64,000 nucleotides of DNA from Promethearchaeota archaeon (GCA_019058245.1 JAHPZJ010000017.1:55113-119112), one strand, 5' to 3'. Shown: positions 45,849-56,318, numbered from the stretch's first letter. Made by a program: numbers and translations. The notes: generated from the sequence alone by a model not told the origin.

Positions 45849-46259
45849 ATGGTTAAAGCTATTCAAGATTTGTGGATTCAAAGAAACGATGGAATTGTTA
45901 TATTTAGCAGAGTTTTCCATCAAAAAATAGAAGACCAACTATTTGGAGCCCTTTTAAGTGCTCTTAAATCATTTGCTCATGAGATTACTAATGGAGAATT
46001 AACTAATTTTGAGATAAAAAATATTCGCTTTACAATTATCAAAAGAGAAAGTCTTTTCTTTATAGCAAATTCTTCAAAAAAATATAAAGAAAAGAAAATT
46101 TTAGCAGAATTAGAGACTATTGCTCAGAGATTCTTAGAGGAATTTCCTGAAACAAAAAATCATAATTGGAATGGATGTATTGATGAATATAAACCTTTCG
46201 AGAGTAAAATCACTGATACTTTAGAGGATCCAGTTAAAAAATTCTGGGACGATTTTTAA
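45849..46259 (+). CDS. Longin-like domain protein
   Basis: 136 residues with the pattern of Asgard longin/roadblock-like proteins: IQDLWIQRNDGIVIFSRVFHQKI, then QLFGALLSALKSFAHEI, a beta segment (FTIIKRESLFFIANSS) and a helix AELETIAQRFLEEFPE, ending WNGCIDEYKPFE. Such domains bind small GTPases in eukaryotic trafficking proteins. The three GTPases in this window make a partner role plausible. It precedes the HerA-like ATPase gene by 147 bp. Assignment is by pattern, not by search. Confidence 0.6.
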   Translation: MVKAIQDLWIQRNDGIVIFSRVFHQKIEDQLFGALLSALKSFAHEITNGELTNFEIKNIRFTIIKRESLFFIANSSKKYKEKKILAELETIAQRFLEEFPETKNHNWNGCIDEYKPFESKITDTLEDPVKKFWDDF

Positions 46260-46406
46260 TAATTAATCTAGCTCGCAGAAATACTTATCTGATTGTTTTC
46301 CTTCTTTCAAAAACAAGAAAGGGAAAATAATGGATTTATAAATGTTTACATTAATATATGTAAAATTACTTATAATACTAAAAAATCGAATAATTTGTGA
46401 AAGTAT

Positions 46407-48065
46407 ATGTCAGATGAAGGTGCACAAGAAGAAAAACCAATAGGTAGATTAACTGGAAAGACGACAGCTCACACGGTTACTGTGGTATTTGAGGGACCTT
46501 CAGTTGAGAGGAATAACTACTTAGTAATTTATAGTAAAAAAGATGAAAAAGGTGAGAAACAATATTATGTACTTTATATAACAGAGATGTGGACAGATGA
46601 GAAAGGACGTATGGCAAAATTAGGAGTACTGGGAGAAAGGCCAACAAGACCTTTTGAAATTGGAGCAGATGTCTTTATGGCAAAAGAAGAACAAATTTCT
46701 AAAATCTTAGGAATATTTAATCCCCCTGAAGAATCTCTTTCCTTAGGAAAATTAATCGGTTATCCTTATGAAGTATATCTATTAATTAAAAACTTTGGTA
46801 GAATTTTCATTACTGGAAAATCTGGTTCGGGTAAATCTTATACAATGGGGGTTTTATGTGAGGAATTTCTTAAAAAAGGAATTCCTCTTGTGATTTTGGA
46901 TAGACATGGTGAATATGGTAGTTTAAAAGTGGCAGGTGAAGATTTACCGGAAGGAGAAAGTGAGTTTGTAGATAGAATAGTTGAATTTTCTGATTTGAAA
47001 AAGAACAAGGGTGGAGATGTTGATATTGAATACTTATTTTCATTAAAACCTTCGGATATTGTTGCTCCTAATTTATGTACTGTAGTTAATCTAAATGGTA
47101 TGGCTCTAGAAGTTCAAGAGGCGATAGCAGGTAAATTATTAAAGAAATTATATGATGCTAGCACAACAAGAACAATTCCTCCTTTTTATTTGTTTTTAGA
47201 TGAAGCTCATTTATTCGCTGGAAAAAAACAGACAGAAACTTGTGAAGTTGTTAAATTATTTGCTCAAGAGGGGAGAAAATTTGGAGCGAATATTGTTATA
47301 GGCACACAACGTCCTCAATTATTAGATACAACTATTAGAGCTCAAGCAGGGACTTGGGTTGTTCATAATTTATCAGATATAAGAGATATTGGAATCACAA
47401 TTTCCAGTGCTGAAGATTTGAGTAATGAAAATAAATCAGATATTTCAGGATTAGACAAAGGGCAGGCTATTATCTGCGGAGAAGCTGTTAAAGGAATTCC
47501 TTTATTTGTAAAAATCAGAATAAGAAGAACAAAGCATGGTGGAGTCAGTTTTAATCCGTTAGATTTCCTTTCAGAGAGTACGGTCGAGGAGCTTCAAAAA
47601 CGCAAGGAACGCCTTCTGGGTGGAAAATCCGCCGATGAATTAGAAACTGGAAAGTCTATGTTTGAAGAAATGTTGGAACCAAAAAAAGCTGCAGATTATT
47701 TAGATGAGATTGCAGCTCTTAAAGTAAGAATACAAGAATTAGAGGATGAAGTTTCACGTTTAAAAGAAAAAGTTGCTGATGTTAAAGAAGGAAAAGATAT
47801 TCCTCTTATAGCTACAGATGAAACAATAGAAGAATTGCAGACGGAAATAAACGTATGGAAAGAGAAATACAATTTCTTGAAAGAAATGGCTGAAAAAGGC
47901 GGAGATGATATGATTCCATTAGATGAAGACAGCGAAAAAGTATTAGATTTAAATAATCGAATTATCGAACTTGAAGCACAAGTTAAAAAATATAAATCAA
48001 GATCAGATGATGCACTAATTTTAGCTGAAAAGTCGATAGCTGAACTTAAAAAGAGAAAGAAATAA
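46407..48065 (+). CDS. HerA/VirB4-like ATPase with C-terminal coiled coil
   Basis: 552 residues. An N-terminal HAS-barrel-like region (TAHTVTVVFEGPSVERNNY) precedes a DUF87 ATPase with Walker A GKSGSGKS (137-144), DRHGEYGSL, Walker B LFLDEAH (262-268) and the IGTQRPQLLDTTI sensor region. The last 120 residues form a charged coiled coil. HerA-type hexameric motors pump DNA in end resection, but here no NurA nuclease is adjacent, so another DNA- or membrane-related motor role is possible. Confidence 0.88.
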   Translation: MSDEGAQEEKPIGRLTGKTTAHTVTVVFEGPSVERNNYLVIYSKKDEKGEKQYYVLYITEMWTDEKGRMAKLGVLGERPTRPFEIGADVFMAKEEQISKILGIFNPPEESLSLGKLIGYPYEVYLLIKNFGRIFITGKSGSGKSYTMGVLCEEFLKKGIPLVILDRHGEYGSLKVAGEDLPEGESEFVDRIVEFSDLKKNKGGDVDIEYLFSLKPSDIVAPNLCTVVNLNGMALEVQEAIAGKLLKKLYDASTTRTIPPFYLFLDEAHLFAGKKQTETCEVVKLFAQEGRKFGANIVIGTQRPQLLDTTIRAQAGTWVVHNLSDIRDIGITISSAEDLSNENKSDISGLDKGQAIICGEAVKGIPLFVKIRIRRTKHGGVSFNPLDFLSESTVEELQKRKERLLGGKSADELETGKSMFEEMLEPKKAADYLDEIAALKVRIQELEDEVSRLKEKVADVKEGKDIPLIATDETIEELQTEINVWKEKYNFLKEMAEKGGDDMIPLDEDSEKVLDLNNRIIELEAQVKKYKSRSDDALILAEKSIAELKKRKK

Positions 48066-48259
48066 TAGAGATTCTAATTAATTTAAGATGCTGAATATTT
48101 TCCATCTTTTTTCAATTTTTTAAAAATCTTCGAGAAGATTATAAGGATTATTTGAGAATTAACTGTTGAAGTCCTGTAATAAAAATAGTAAAATTTTATC
48201 ATCTCCATAAATAAATCTAATTATTTTATATTTTTCTGTGGAATTTTGTTAAAATTAAG

Positions 48260-49711
48260 TTATTCTTTGAGGATTAAATCTTCTTCCGGAATATCAATTA
48301 TTTCTTTTTCAATGAATTTCTTCTCTAATGTAATTCGACTTAGAAAGAATAAGCTTATTAAGTAGAAAAGTGCCATTGAAGCTAATGTGAGAGTAATTAT
48401 AATAGGATTTTCTTTATTATCTCCCGTAAGAACTACTCCTATTAAGATTGAAGCGAATGATTGCCCAATTGCCATAATAAAGGCACCTAAACCAAAATAT
48501 CCTCCAGAAATCCTTGAAACATTTTCCTCAAAATCAGATTCTTCTACCTTATCCGCAGCTTCGTACACTAAAACGCTTGTTAAAGGAGGATTAAATAATC
48601 CCGCGCCATACATAGAGCCCAAAACTGTACCCATAGTACAAATGAATAAAACAGTTACAAATTCAAAAGATAAACCTTCAATTAAAAATATTAATTCCAT
48701 AAAAGAAGCGATCACTGAGGCTGATATACATACTTTATAGGTTTTAAGGATTGAATTCTTTTTAAGTAATTTCCGCCAGATATAAAATCCAATAAATTTG
48801 CTTGAAAATGAAACTATAACATAAATGTAATATTTAGGTCCCGTAAACAGGAGAACGTAAATTAGAAAAGGTATTACTATAGCCCCTAAAATTTTGCCTG
48901 ATATCCCATTAAAGAGTCTTACACCCAGATATTTTCTAAATTTTTTATCGCTAAAGGGTGCTCCCATTTGCTTTAAATAATCTTTAAAACTGATTTTACT
49001 ACGACTAATATCTTGATTTTTCAGGTTATGAAAACTCTCATCTACGGAAAAAAATGTTATTATAATTGTTATTAATCCAAAAATTGCAAAAGCTATACCT
49101 ATCAATGGGATAGTTGCAATGATTATCTTTCCTGAAGGTTCCCAATATTTTACATGTTTTGGTTCAGGTAAAAAACTTTGTATCATTAATGGAAGCATTA
49201 GTGCTAAACCTGATGCTATTATTTGTAAAAAAGTTGTTGCGGCAGCAATTTTCTGTCTATTTTGATGAGTTTGCGATTGTTCAGTCAACATAGAAAGATG
49301 GACAGTTATAATTGATGCTCCTGTTATAGCCTTAATAATTAAAAAAATCCAAAGAAATATCGCAGTAGGCAGATATAATGAATTATTTTGGGGGCATTTA
49401 GGAGGAAACCAAATAATAATACTAGATAATACCCATAACGGCAACCCATACAAAAGAAACGGTCGGCGTTTTCCAAATTTTCCTGGTTTTTTGTTATCAG
49501 CAAGTATTCCAAAAACTATTGAAGAAATTGCGTTAAGAATAAGCTGTAAGGAGACCCCTACCGAAGTCAGGATTGAATCTAAATTAACTGTATAAACATA
49601 ATATTGAAGCACAAATGTACCCACCAACATGTTTGCCATAATAATACCGAAGTTACCTAAGACATATCCTATAAGTGATTTTCCATGTAATTCTCTTGGT
49701 GCTTCTACCAT
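48260..49711 (-). CDS. MFS transporter (GPH sugar:cation symporter-like)
   Basis: 483 residues with about twelve hydrophobic segments. The motif ADNKKPGKFGKRRPFLLYG near residue 70 is the loop-2/3 signature of the MFS_2/glycoside-pentoside-hexuronide family. The central loop (FRKYLGVRLFNG) and the charged C-tail also fit. It probably transports a sugar or organic anion with a cation; substrate unknown. It is convergent with the HerA gene and divergent from the longin-GTPase gene. Confidence 0.85.
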   Translation of the reverse strand: MVEAPRELHGKSLIGYVLGNFGIIMANMLVGTFVLQYYVYTVNLDSILTSVGVSLQLILNAISSIVFGILADNKKPGKFGKRRPFLLYGLPLWVLSSIIIWFPPKCPQNNSLYLPTAIFLWIFLIIKAITGASIITVHLSMLTEQSQTHQNRQKIAAATTFLQIIASGLALMLPLMIQSFLPEPKHVKYWEPSGKIIIATIPLIGIAFAIFGLITIIITFFSVDESFHNLKNQDISRSKISFKDYLKQMGAPFSDKKFRKYLGVRLFNGISGKILGAIVIPFLIYVLLFTGPKYYIYVIVSFSSKFIGFYIWRKLLKKNSILKTYKVCISASVIASFMELIFLIEGLSFEFVTVLFICTMGTVLGSMYGAGLFNPPLTSVLVYEAADKVEESDFEENVSRISGGYFGLGAFIMAIGQSFASILIGVVLTGDNKENPIIITLTLASMALFYLISLFFLSRITLEKKFIEKEIIDIPEEDLILKE

Positions 49712-50004
49712 ATCAATATAAAGTGTATTTTAAAAATTAACTTTTCGATTTCATAAAGAATAAATAAAATAAGTAGAAATTTTGAATGAAATTTTTAATC
49801 TTCTTTTATATCGCCTCTCATTTCAAAACTTTTTTTTCATCATTATTCCAAAACTAATAAATAAGGTAATAGAAATTATAGATAAAATTTTTTTTAAGTA
49901 TCTTTACTAATAAAATTTGGATTTCATTCTCTTTGTTTTATTTAACTCTATGTATAATTTACAATTAAAAATTTTAAATTAGATTAAGTCTTATTTTTGT
50001 AATA

Positions 50005-51042
50005 ATGAGTCAAAACCAGATATTGTGTATTACTTATTTTGATCATGTAATTGGACCTAGTACTCTTTATTCTAGTGAACCGTTAACGGAATCTAATGAT
50101 ACTCCTGATATAAACAGAATCCTTGAATTTAATGACGAAGAAGGGACTTTTATTTTTGCATATAGAAAATATCAAACTGTGAATTATATTTTTTTTATAG
50201 ATTCTGATTTGGCGCGAGGAGGCAGAGAATTAATGATGATTACTTACATGATCAAAACTGCTATCTTTAAAGATGAAATTGTAGATGTTTTTAAGTATTT
50301 AGACTCAAAAGGACCGGTTTTGGAGGATTTTGCTTCTGAGGTTAAGAGTTTAAAAGAATTAACCTCCTTCTTACATGAAAAGAAGAGTGGATTAACTGAT
50401 GATTATTTACTAGAATTAGCTAATGACGATTTAAAGAGCAATTTTTTAGAGGTTTTCAATAAATATTTTATAAAATTAGCTCCTAAATATCGATTAGAAA
50501 CCCCGATAAAAGATAAACGTATTATAAAAAAAATATTTATAATTGGAGCTCCACGAGTAGGAAAAATTACATTTTTAAAGAATGTAGAATTAATTCAATT
50601 TTTAAATATCAGAAGAAATGATTTACCAAGCAGAATTTTTGAGGTGGTTATTGAAAACCTCGAAATTTTGAATTATAATGACAATTTAAGTGATTTTGAA
50701 TGTAGGGAATTTGGGAATCTTGAGAATTGTGTAAATTTCTCTCAAGGCTTTATTGTTCTGTTTAATTTATCTGATAAAAACTCAGCATTAAGAACAAAAG
50801 AGATTTTTCAAATTGTTGATAATACTCGATTAGAAATAGAGAAAGATTTGGCTCCTATATTAATAATAGGAAATAAATTTCATAATAAAGAAAAACTTGA
50901 TCCAAAATTTGTTTCTGAGACTTTTGAAATAGAAGAATTAAAAGAGATTGGAGTCAAGATTAGATATTGTCCAATAAATATTTTAAAAGAAGATGAGAAA
51001 ATTATCGATGCTTTACGATGGTTAATTAAAAGCATAATATAA
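50005..51042 (+). CDS. Longin-like domain fused to a degenerate small-GTPase domain
   Basis: 345 residues. Residues 1-120 look longin-like (LCITYFDHVIGPSTLYSSEP, YIFFIDSDLARGGRELMMITYMIKTA). A linker leads to a Ras-like domain. Its P-loop is GAPRVGKIT (181-189), with Ile in place of the usual Ser/Thr after Lys. The G4 region reads GNKFHN, lacking the NKxD Asp. No switch II DxxG is clear. The domain therefore probably binds nucleotide poorly or not at all. Longin-GTPase chains recall signal-recognition-receptor and Rag-type systems. It belongs with the Asgard set of trafficking-like proteins. The small membrane protein follows 141 bp later. Confidence 0.75.
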   Translation: MSQNQILCITYFDHVIGPSTLYSSEPLTESNDTPDINRILEFNDEEGTFIFAYRKYQTVNYIFFIDSDLARGGRELMMITYMIKTAIFKDEIVDVFKYLDSKGPVLEDFASEVKSLKELTSFLHEKKSGLTDDYLLELANDDLKSNFLEVFNKYFIKLAPKYRLETPIKDKRIIKKIFIIGAPRVGKITFLKNVELIQFLNIRRNDLPSRIFEVVIENLEILNYNDNLSDFECREFGNLENCVNFSQGFIVLFNLSDKNSALRTKEIFQIVDNTRLEIEKDLAPILIIGNKFHNKEKLDPKFVSETFEIEELKEIGVKIRYCPINILKEDEKIIDALRWLIKSII

Positions 51043-51182
51043 TAGAAATTCCAAAAAAGAAAGTTAAGCCCTAGAATTTTTATTAATAAAATACCCATCA
51101 AAAAAATCTTTTAAATTATTAAAGATATAATAAATAAACACAGTATAGCATTCAAACTCAAAAAACAATAGCAGAAAGAAAA

Positions 51183-51533
51183 ATGGGATTTAAAGGTATT
51201 GGATGGGGAATAGTTTTCCTAATTACTGCAATGATATATTCTACTATTCCCACTTATTTAATAATAAGATTTTGGGTTTGGTTAAACAGTTTTCCAATAT
51301 ATACTTTATCATTATTCATGCTATTCTTATGGATTGTAGCTATAATTGTTGTTTTAATATATTTTGTAGCGATGATAAGAGCTTTTATTCAGAGAAATAA
51401 TGAGGAAGGCTTAGGTATACCAAAAGGCGTTAAAGGCTTTGGGTTAGTTTCAAGTATAATTGTTCTCTCATTTATGTTAATTTGGTATTTTATTTTTAAT
51501 CAGATTGCTTTTTTCTCCATGATACCCCCCTAA
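51183..51533 (+). CDS. Small three-helix membrane protein
   Basis: 116 residues with three strong hydrophobic helices (about 8-30, 37-64 and 84-110) and one basic loop (RAFIQRNNEEG). No known family is recognised. It lies between the longin/pseudo-GTPase gene and the convergent geranylgeranyl reductase-like gene, and may be co-transcribed with the former. Confidence 0.68.
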   Translation: MGFKGIGWGIVFLITAMIYSTIPTYLIIRFWVWLNSFPIYTLSLFMLFLWIVAIIVVLIYFVAMIRAFIQRNNEEGLGIPKGVKGFGLVSSIIVLSFMLIWYFIFNQIAFFSMIPP

Positions 51534-51610
51534 ATTATTTTAAATAAATAACACTCCTTATTATTTTAAAGATACTTATTAAAATTTAGAATATCTCGAT
51601 ATTTATCTAG

Positions 51611-52819
51611 TTAATGCATTAAGATTTTCAAGATTCTAATAATAAATTTTGGATTTTTTAAAATAAGTTTAAAAAAGAAAGAAAGAACAGAAGGAACTTT
51701 TAGTAGTTTAAATAGTAAGGCTTTTGGAAAGTCCATGTCTCCATAAAAAGAAATTTTATTTTCAATTTTAGTAGATTTTATTATTTGAAACAATTTATAA
51801 AAATTATCAGTGGTAAACCTTTCTAAGATAGACCGAATTAAATAATGGATTTTTAATTCTCTTCCTACAATAGATCTACACGGATTTTCATAATATTTTT
51901 GAATAGTTTTTTTTGAGAATTTATCATATGCAAAACATTTTTTAATACAGTTTGCTGCATATTTTGCTGCTATTAATAGCATAATTATTCCTCCCCCTGT
52001 ACTAGCCTTAACTTGACATGCAGAATCTCCTAATAAAAAAATGTTATCAAATGAGAGTCTATTCATTAAACCATAGGGTATGAGTCCCCCTTGCTGAGAG
52101 ATTTTTTGTTGAAAATCTATATCGAATTTATTTAAAAAAATTCGAAAATTATTTGCTATGTTTTTTGAACATGCTATGCCAATGCGATAGATTTGCTGTC
52201 CTTCTGGAACAATCCATCCAAAAAGTTCCTTCCATCTTTTATCAAAAACCATTACAGCTTCATCTTCATTAAATCGTGCTTTAATACGGATTTGGGTGGC
52301 AAATAATTTCTTATTCTTTATTCCTAACAAACTTGCTATTGAAGAAGAGGGGCCATCGCAACCAATCAGCATCCTAACTTTTATTTTTCTCTTTGATGTT
52401 TCAATGAGTATATGTTTTTGATGATTATCTTTTTTATATTCAAATTTCTTAAATTTTTCTCCGAGGAAATATATTACATTTTCATGAATTTTTGTTTTAT
52501 TAAAGAAAAAGCAATCAAAAGCAATTCTATCTATAATATACGGCTTTTCATTTCCTGATAGTTTAATATAAACTCCAGTTGGACCTATGATTTTAGCAGT
52601 TTTAACTCGATTTAATATAATTTCATTGGGTAAATTAACTAATCTACTTAATTTTTGAGAAACTATCCCAGCGCATTGAAAAGGAAGACCAATCGCTTTA
52701 TGCTCTTCTATAACTGCAATTTTTAAATCAGTATTAGATAACAAATAGCATAAATAGTTACCAGCTAAACTTGCTCCAACGATAGCTAAATCGAATTTCT
52801 CCATTTTTTGATCCATCAA
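51611..52819 (-). CDS. Geranylgeranyl reductase-like FAD protein
   Basis: 402 residues with an N-terminal FAD motif (LAIVGASLAGNYLCYLLS), CAGIVSQKLS, the mid-domain LIGCDGPSSSIASLLGI and the LLGDSACQVKASTGGGIIMLL motif. These are the signatures of archaeal geranylgeranyl reductases, which saturate isoprenoid chains of membrane lipids. Other substrates of the same flavoprotein family are possible. Single gene. Confidence 0.82.
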   Translation of the reverse strand: MMDQKMEKFDLAIVGASLAGNYLCYLLSNTDLKIAVIEEHKAIGLPFQCAGIVSQKLSRLVNLPNEIILNRVKTAKIIGPTGVYIKLSGNEKPYIIDRIAFDCFFFNKTKIHENVIYFLGEKFKKFEYKKDNHQKHILIETSKRKIKVRMLIGCDGPSSSIASLLGIKNKKLFATQIRIKARFNEDEAVMVFDKRWKELFGWIVPEGQQIYRIGIACSKNIANNFRIFLNKFDIDFQQKISQQGGLIPYGLMNRLSFDNIFLLGDSACQVKASTGGGIIMLLIAAKYAANCIKKCFAYDKFSKKTIQKYYENPCRSIVGRELKIHYLIRSILERFTTDNFYKLFQIIKSTKIENKISFYGDMDFPKALLFKLLKVPSVLSFFFKLILKNPKFIIRILKILMH

Positions 52820-52972
52820 AAGAAATAAGTATTATAGAAATTAGAATCTTATCAATTAGGTTTTTTATACAATAAAAATTTGGTAATATATTAGTAGATA
52901 GCAATTTAATGAGAGTTGAGCCTATAAAGTTAAATTTAGATTGTTGGAAAATAAGATTTGAATAGGTAAAAT

Positions 52973-53998
52973 CTACAGTTTTAAGGATTTTATTTCATTT
53001 TTTGGAATTGAACGTAATCCTAAAGAGAGCATCATTCCATATACAACTGCTAATGTAATATTCCTAAAAAGAGGATGATTATCATAAGGTAAATCTGTTC
53101 TATGTATAAAGCCTGGAAGTATCTTCTCAACAATATATTTAGTTTCAGGTTTCTCATTATAGTATTTTATAACAAGTGATTTAAATTCTTTCATAAGTTT
53201 TTCATGTTCTAAAATGATTTTATGTACATTTTTCTGCCCATTAACAATACCGAAATGCCCAAAACCTGCCATTAATGGATTAAGTTTAATGATATTTCTT
53301 AATGTGTTCATATAATCTTCATGGTTATAATATACTGGCATAGATGTAGGCATAGTCAATAATTTAGAACTATGATATAATGTTCCAGCAGCCTCTCCTA
53401 AAAATATAAAATCAATTAGATTATCTTTAATAAAGATTGGAGTTTGGTGATCTGGAGTATGCCCAGGAGTTTTTAATATTGCCATTTTTATTTTTGACCC
53501 ATCGAGAGTAAATTTATCAATAATCTTTAATTTATTAGGATTAGCACTAAAAGTATTACTTGGATCGATTATTTTAAAAGCCACATCTTCGATAGGTTTC
53601 ATTTCACCAACAAAGTTTCCATACGTACTTCTTCCACGATTCAAATGATACTCAAAATCATTTAAAAGTGTTTTAGTTTTTAAATTTGTGAGAATTCTTA
53701 CATTAGGATTGAATTTTTTAATTTCCTCATAAAGTTTCCACATTCCACCAATATGATCAAAATGATGATGAGAGGTTATTAGGTATTTAAATGAGGATAA
53801 AGATATATTGTTTTTTTTGAAGAATCTTAATCCCTTTTTAACATCTAATGATGATCCGCAATCAATTAGAACTGAACAATCGTCAAAAACTCCTAAAAAA
53901 ACGGATAACATCCTTTTCGCCCCAAAAGCTTTCATATCTATGTGATAAAGATAATCATTTACTTTTCCTGATTTTAGAATTATAAGTTCTTCGTCCAT
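52973..53998 (-). CDS. Metallo-beta-lactamase-fold hydrolase
   Basis: 341 residues with the MBL motif ITSHHHFDHIGG (H-x-H-x-D-H, residues about 75-86), further His in TPGHTPDHQTP and an acidic metal ligand region. The C-terminal 110 residues are helical and family-specific. Related enzymes include glyoxalase II-like and lactonase-like hydrolases. It is alone, 96 bp beyond the stop of the large coiled-coil gene on the same strand. Confidence 0.85.
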   Translation of the reverse strand: MDEELIILKSGKVNDYLYHIDMKAFGAKRMLSVFLGVFDDCSVLIDCGSSLDVKKGLRFFKKNNISLSSFKYLITSHHHFDHIGGMWKLYEEIKKFNPNVRILTNLKTKTLLNDFEYHLNRGRSTYGNFVGEMKPIEDVAFKIIDPSNTFSANPNKLKIIDKFTLDGSKIKMAILKTPGHTPDHQTPIFIKDNLIDFIFLGEAAGTLYHSSKLLTMPTSMPVYYNHEDYMNTLRNIIKLNPLMAGFGHFGIVNGQKNVHKIILEHEKLMKEFKSLVIKYYNEKPETKYIVEKILPGFIHRTDLPYDNHPLFRNITLAVVYGMMLSLGLRSIPKNEIKSLKL

Positions 53999-54094
53999 AA
54001 TTAGTGTAGTTAGAATAGAAATAAGAATTATTTTATTATAAAAAATCTATAGCGAATGATTCTATATTTGAGATAATGAAAAAAAGGATTTTTG

Positions 54095-56284
54095 TTAAAG
54101 ATTTAATTTTTGTTTCCATATATTCATGGATAATTTTAATTCTTCTTTTTCTGGACGACTTAAAATTTCCGGATTGCTCTTAAGATTAGTGCTAGTAGAA
54201 TGAATAGTTTTCAATATACTATTATAACCTTCTACTTTAACATATTCATTTTGAAATCTTTCTAGTGCTAAAGAGATTTCTGTTCCGGTCATAGTATCTA
54301 TTTTATTTACGATTTCATTAAATTTATTCGATAGCGGTACTGATTTGGGTGCTTCAGTGCTTTCTTCTTTTTGAGGAAGAGAGGTTTCTTCTTTAGGTGG
54401 TATTGTTATTGCTGGTTGAGATATAGGAGCTTCCTTTAAAGGTTGTTCTAAAACTGGCTTTTGTATAGTTCGAATAACTTCTTTTCGAGCACCCACCCAA
54501 GCATCCTCTAGTATTGGTACAAAGATTTTAATGTGTTCTTCAATTATACTCCCAATACCAGCTATTTCTGTGACAAAATCTCCTCTAAATTCAGTTTTTG
54601 AAAGTACACATAAGATTACTTCTTCATAATCTTTATTAATGCCCCATAAATTTTGTAGAGCTCGATTTCTATAATCTACATTGTCCATCTTATCTAATTC
54701 CTGCATAATTTGGTTATGTTCAAAATTTGATGGATCAATAAATGTAGCAATTCTAAAGTTAATTCGTGAAGGTCGAGCCTTAATAGCTTCAATATCAATA
54801 TCTGAAAGAGTAGGTGCTACAATTAAAACTCGCATCTTAGCTTTTGATACTTCTTCAGTAATATGGGCTTTCGCACTTTCTGGAGAACGAATAAACCAGA
54901 TATCTTTCATAGTGAAACCCCTTTTACCTTTAGCTTGATCCCAAAATTCTCTAGTAGTTATTTCGCTAACTTCTAACCTTCTTAAAATATCTGATAATGT
55001 ATTATCTAGAGTATCCACAATTCCTTTAGAGAAAATATCTTTAATATTACCAAATGATTGAAATATGCCTCCAGAAAGACCATCAATCCTTTCTTCAGCT
55101 AATTTTACGGCTTTATTAAAATTATTAGAAATTTCTCCAAACACTTTTTCTTTATCTTCTCCTGATTTAGTGGTTATACTTTCAACATTTTTGACCGCAT
55201 CTGTCAGTGAATCTTTTATTTTTGAAATAACTTCTGTATTAATCCCTTGTGTTGCTTTTTTCAACTCATCAGCGAATACGGTTTGACTAACACTCAACTG
55301 GACATTAAGATTATCTGTAATGTCTTTTAAACGAGATTCAATAACTTTATCGATTACATCACCTACAGCTTGTTGAATTACCCCTAGGCGTAATTTCTGT
55401 AAATTATCTGTTACTGTTTTTTTAATGTCACCAAATTGGCTTTTTAAATCATTGACTTGATTTCTAATTATTTGAGATGTTTTTGTATTAAGGTTTTCAA
55501 ATTGCTTTGTTAAAGATCCAATTTGATCATCGGGTAGTGTTTTAGAAAGATCTCCTAACTGTGAAATATCTTGGGTTATATTTCTTATTTGATCGATCGC
55601 TGAAATAGTATTGTCAAATTCTTTTTTTTGAGCATGGATTTGAGAAAGCATTTTTTCCTTAAGATCTGTCATTATTTCACTAGAATCTTTTGCTTTATCC
55701 ATATCTTGTGCTTCTGTTTCAAGTTGAGCAAATGATTTTTCTAACTGTTTAGGTATAGTAGATTTAATATCCGAAATGTATGAATAAAAATTCTTTAATT
55801 GAGCAATTAAAGCCGCGTATGGAGGTAACGCTTGATAGTGGGGAGTTGCACCAACAATTTCCTTGAATAATCCTTTTTCAAGGAATTTATCAGCAATTTC
55901 CTTGCATTTTTCTTTAGGTTTACCAATTAGAATTGCCATCTCTCCGATAGAAACGGCTTCTCTTCCAGTTGTTAGAAAATATAGTTCAATTTCTTCATCT
56001 GATAAATCTATCTCGCTTAAAACCTGTCTCGTTAACTCTTTCGAATATTCAACATCCTTTTCCTTTTCTAATACATCTCTTATTTCAAAATTCTCAACTT
56101 CTAAATATTGGTTTATAAATGCAATTAATTTATGGGGCGGTTCACCATGAATATTCTCTTTTTGAATTGGAAACTTATTTACAGCTTTGTATTCATCAAC
56201 TGAAATTGGAAATTTGATTTCTTTTAAACAAATTTTACATGTGAGTACAACATCAACAACATCTTTATCTTTAAATAAGTACAT
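54095..56284 (-). CDS. Asgard-type regulator: wHTH, long coiled coil and PLD/TrmB-like domain
   Basis: 729 residues. A short N-terminal part with CKIC leads into a winged-helix-like region (IGEMAILIGKPKEKCKEIADKFLEKGLFKEI, about 105-140) followed by ALPPYAALIAQLKNFYSYI, as in TrmB-type regulators. Residues about 170-460 are a long coiled coil. A domain from about 470 to 620 (ITEEVSKAKMRVLIVAPTLSDIDI, ILCVLSKTEFRGD) resembles the PLD-like effector part of TrmB proteins. The C-terminus is Pro/Glu-rich and helical. It sits 34 bp after the longin/wHTH gene, so they are probably one operon. It could be compared with UFL1-type proteins reported in Asgard archaea, but I see no direct support. Confidence 0.65.
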   Translation of the reverse strand: MYLFKDKDVVDVVLTCKICLKEIKFPISVDEYKAVNKFPIQKENIHGEPPHKLIAFINQYLEVENFEIRDVLEKEKDVEYSKELTRQVLSEIDLSDEEIELYFLTTGREAVSIGEMAILIGKPKEKCKEIADKFLEKGLFKEIVGATPHYQALPPYAALIAQLKNFYSYISDIKSTIPKQLEKSFAQLETEAQDMDKAKDSSEIMTDLKEKMLSQIHAQKKEFDNTISAIDQIRNITQDISQLGDLSKTLPDDQIGSLTKQFENLNTKTSQIIRNQVNDLKSQFGDIKKTVTDNLQKLRLGVIQQAVGDVIDKVIESRLKDITDNLNVQLSVSQTVFADELKKATQGINTEVISKIKDSLTDAVKNVESITTKSGEDKEKVFGEISNNFNKAVKLAEERIDGLSGGIFQSFGNIKDIFSKGIVDTLDNTLSDILRRLEVSEITTREFWDQAKGKRGFTMKDIWFIRSPESAKAHITEEVSKAKMRVLIVAPTLSDIDIEAIKARPSRINFRIATFIDPSNFEHNQIMQELDKMDNVDYRNRALQNLWGINKDYEEVILCVLSKTEFRGDFVTEIAGIGSIIEEHIKIFVPILEDAWVGARKEVIRTIQKPVLEQPLKEAPISQPAITIPPKEETSLPQKEESTEAPKSVPLSNKFNEIVNKIDTMTGTEISLALERFQNEYVKVEGYNSILKTIHSTSTNLKSNPEILSRPEKEELKLSMNIWKQKLNL

Positions 56285-56318
56285 TTTTTACAATCATCTC
56301 AAGTTAATTTATAAATTT

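Noticed and set aside
54095..56284. UFM1-ligase (UFL1) homologue
   Set aside because: UFL1-like proteins are reported in some Asgard archaea and share a wHTH/coiled-coil look, but I cannot see specific motifs; TrmB-like similarity is stronger.
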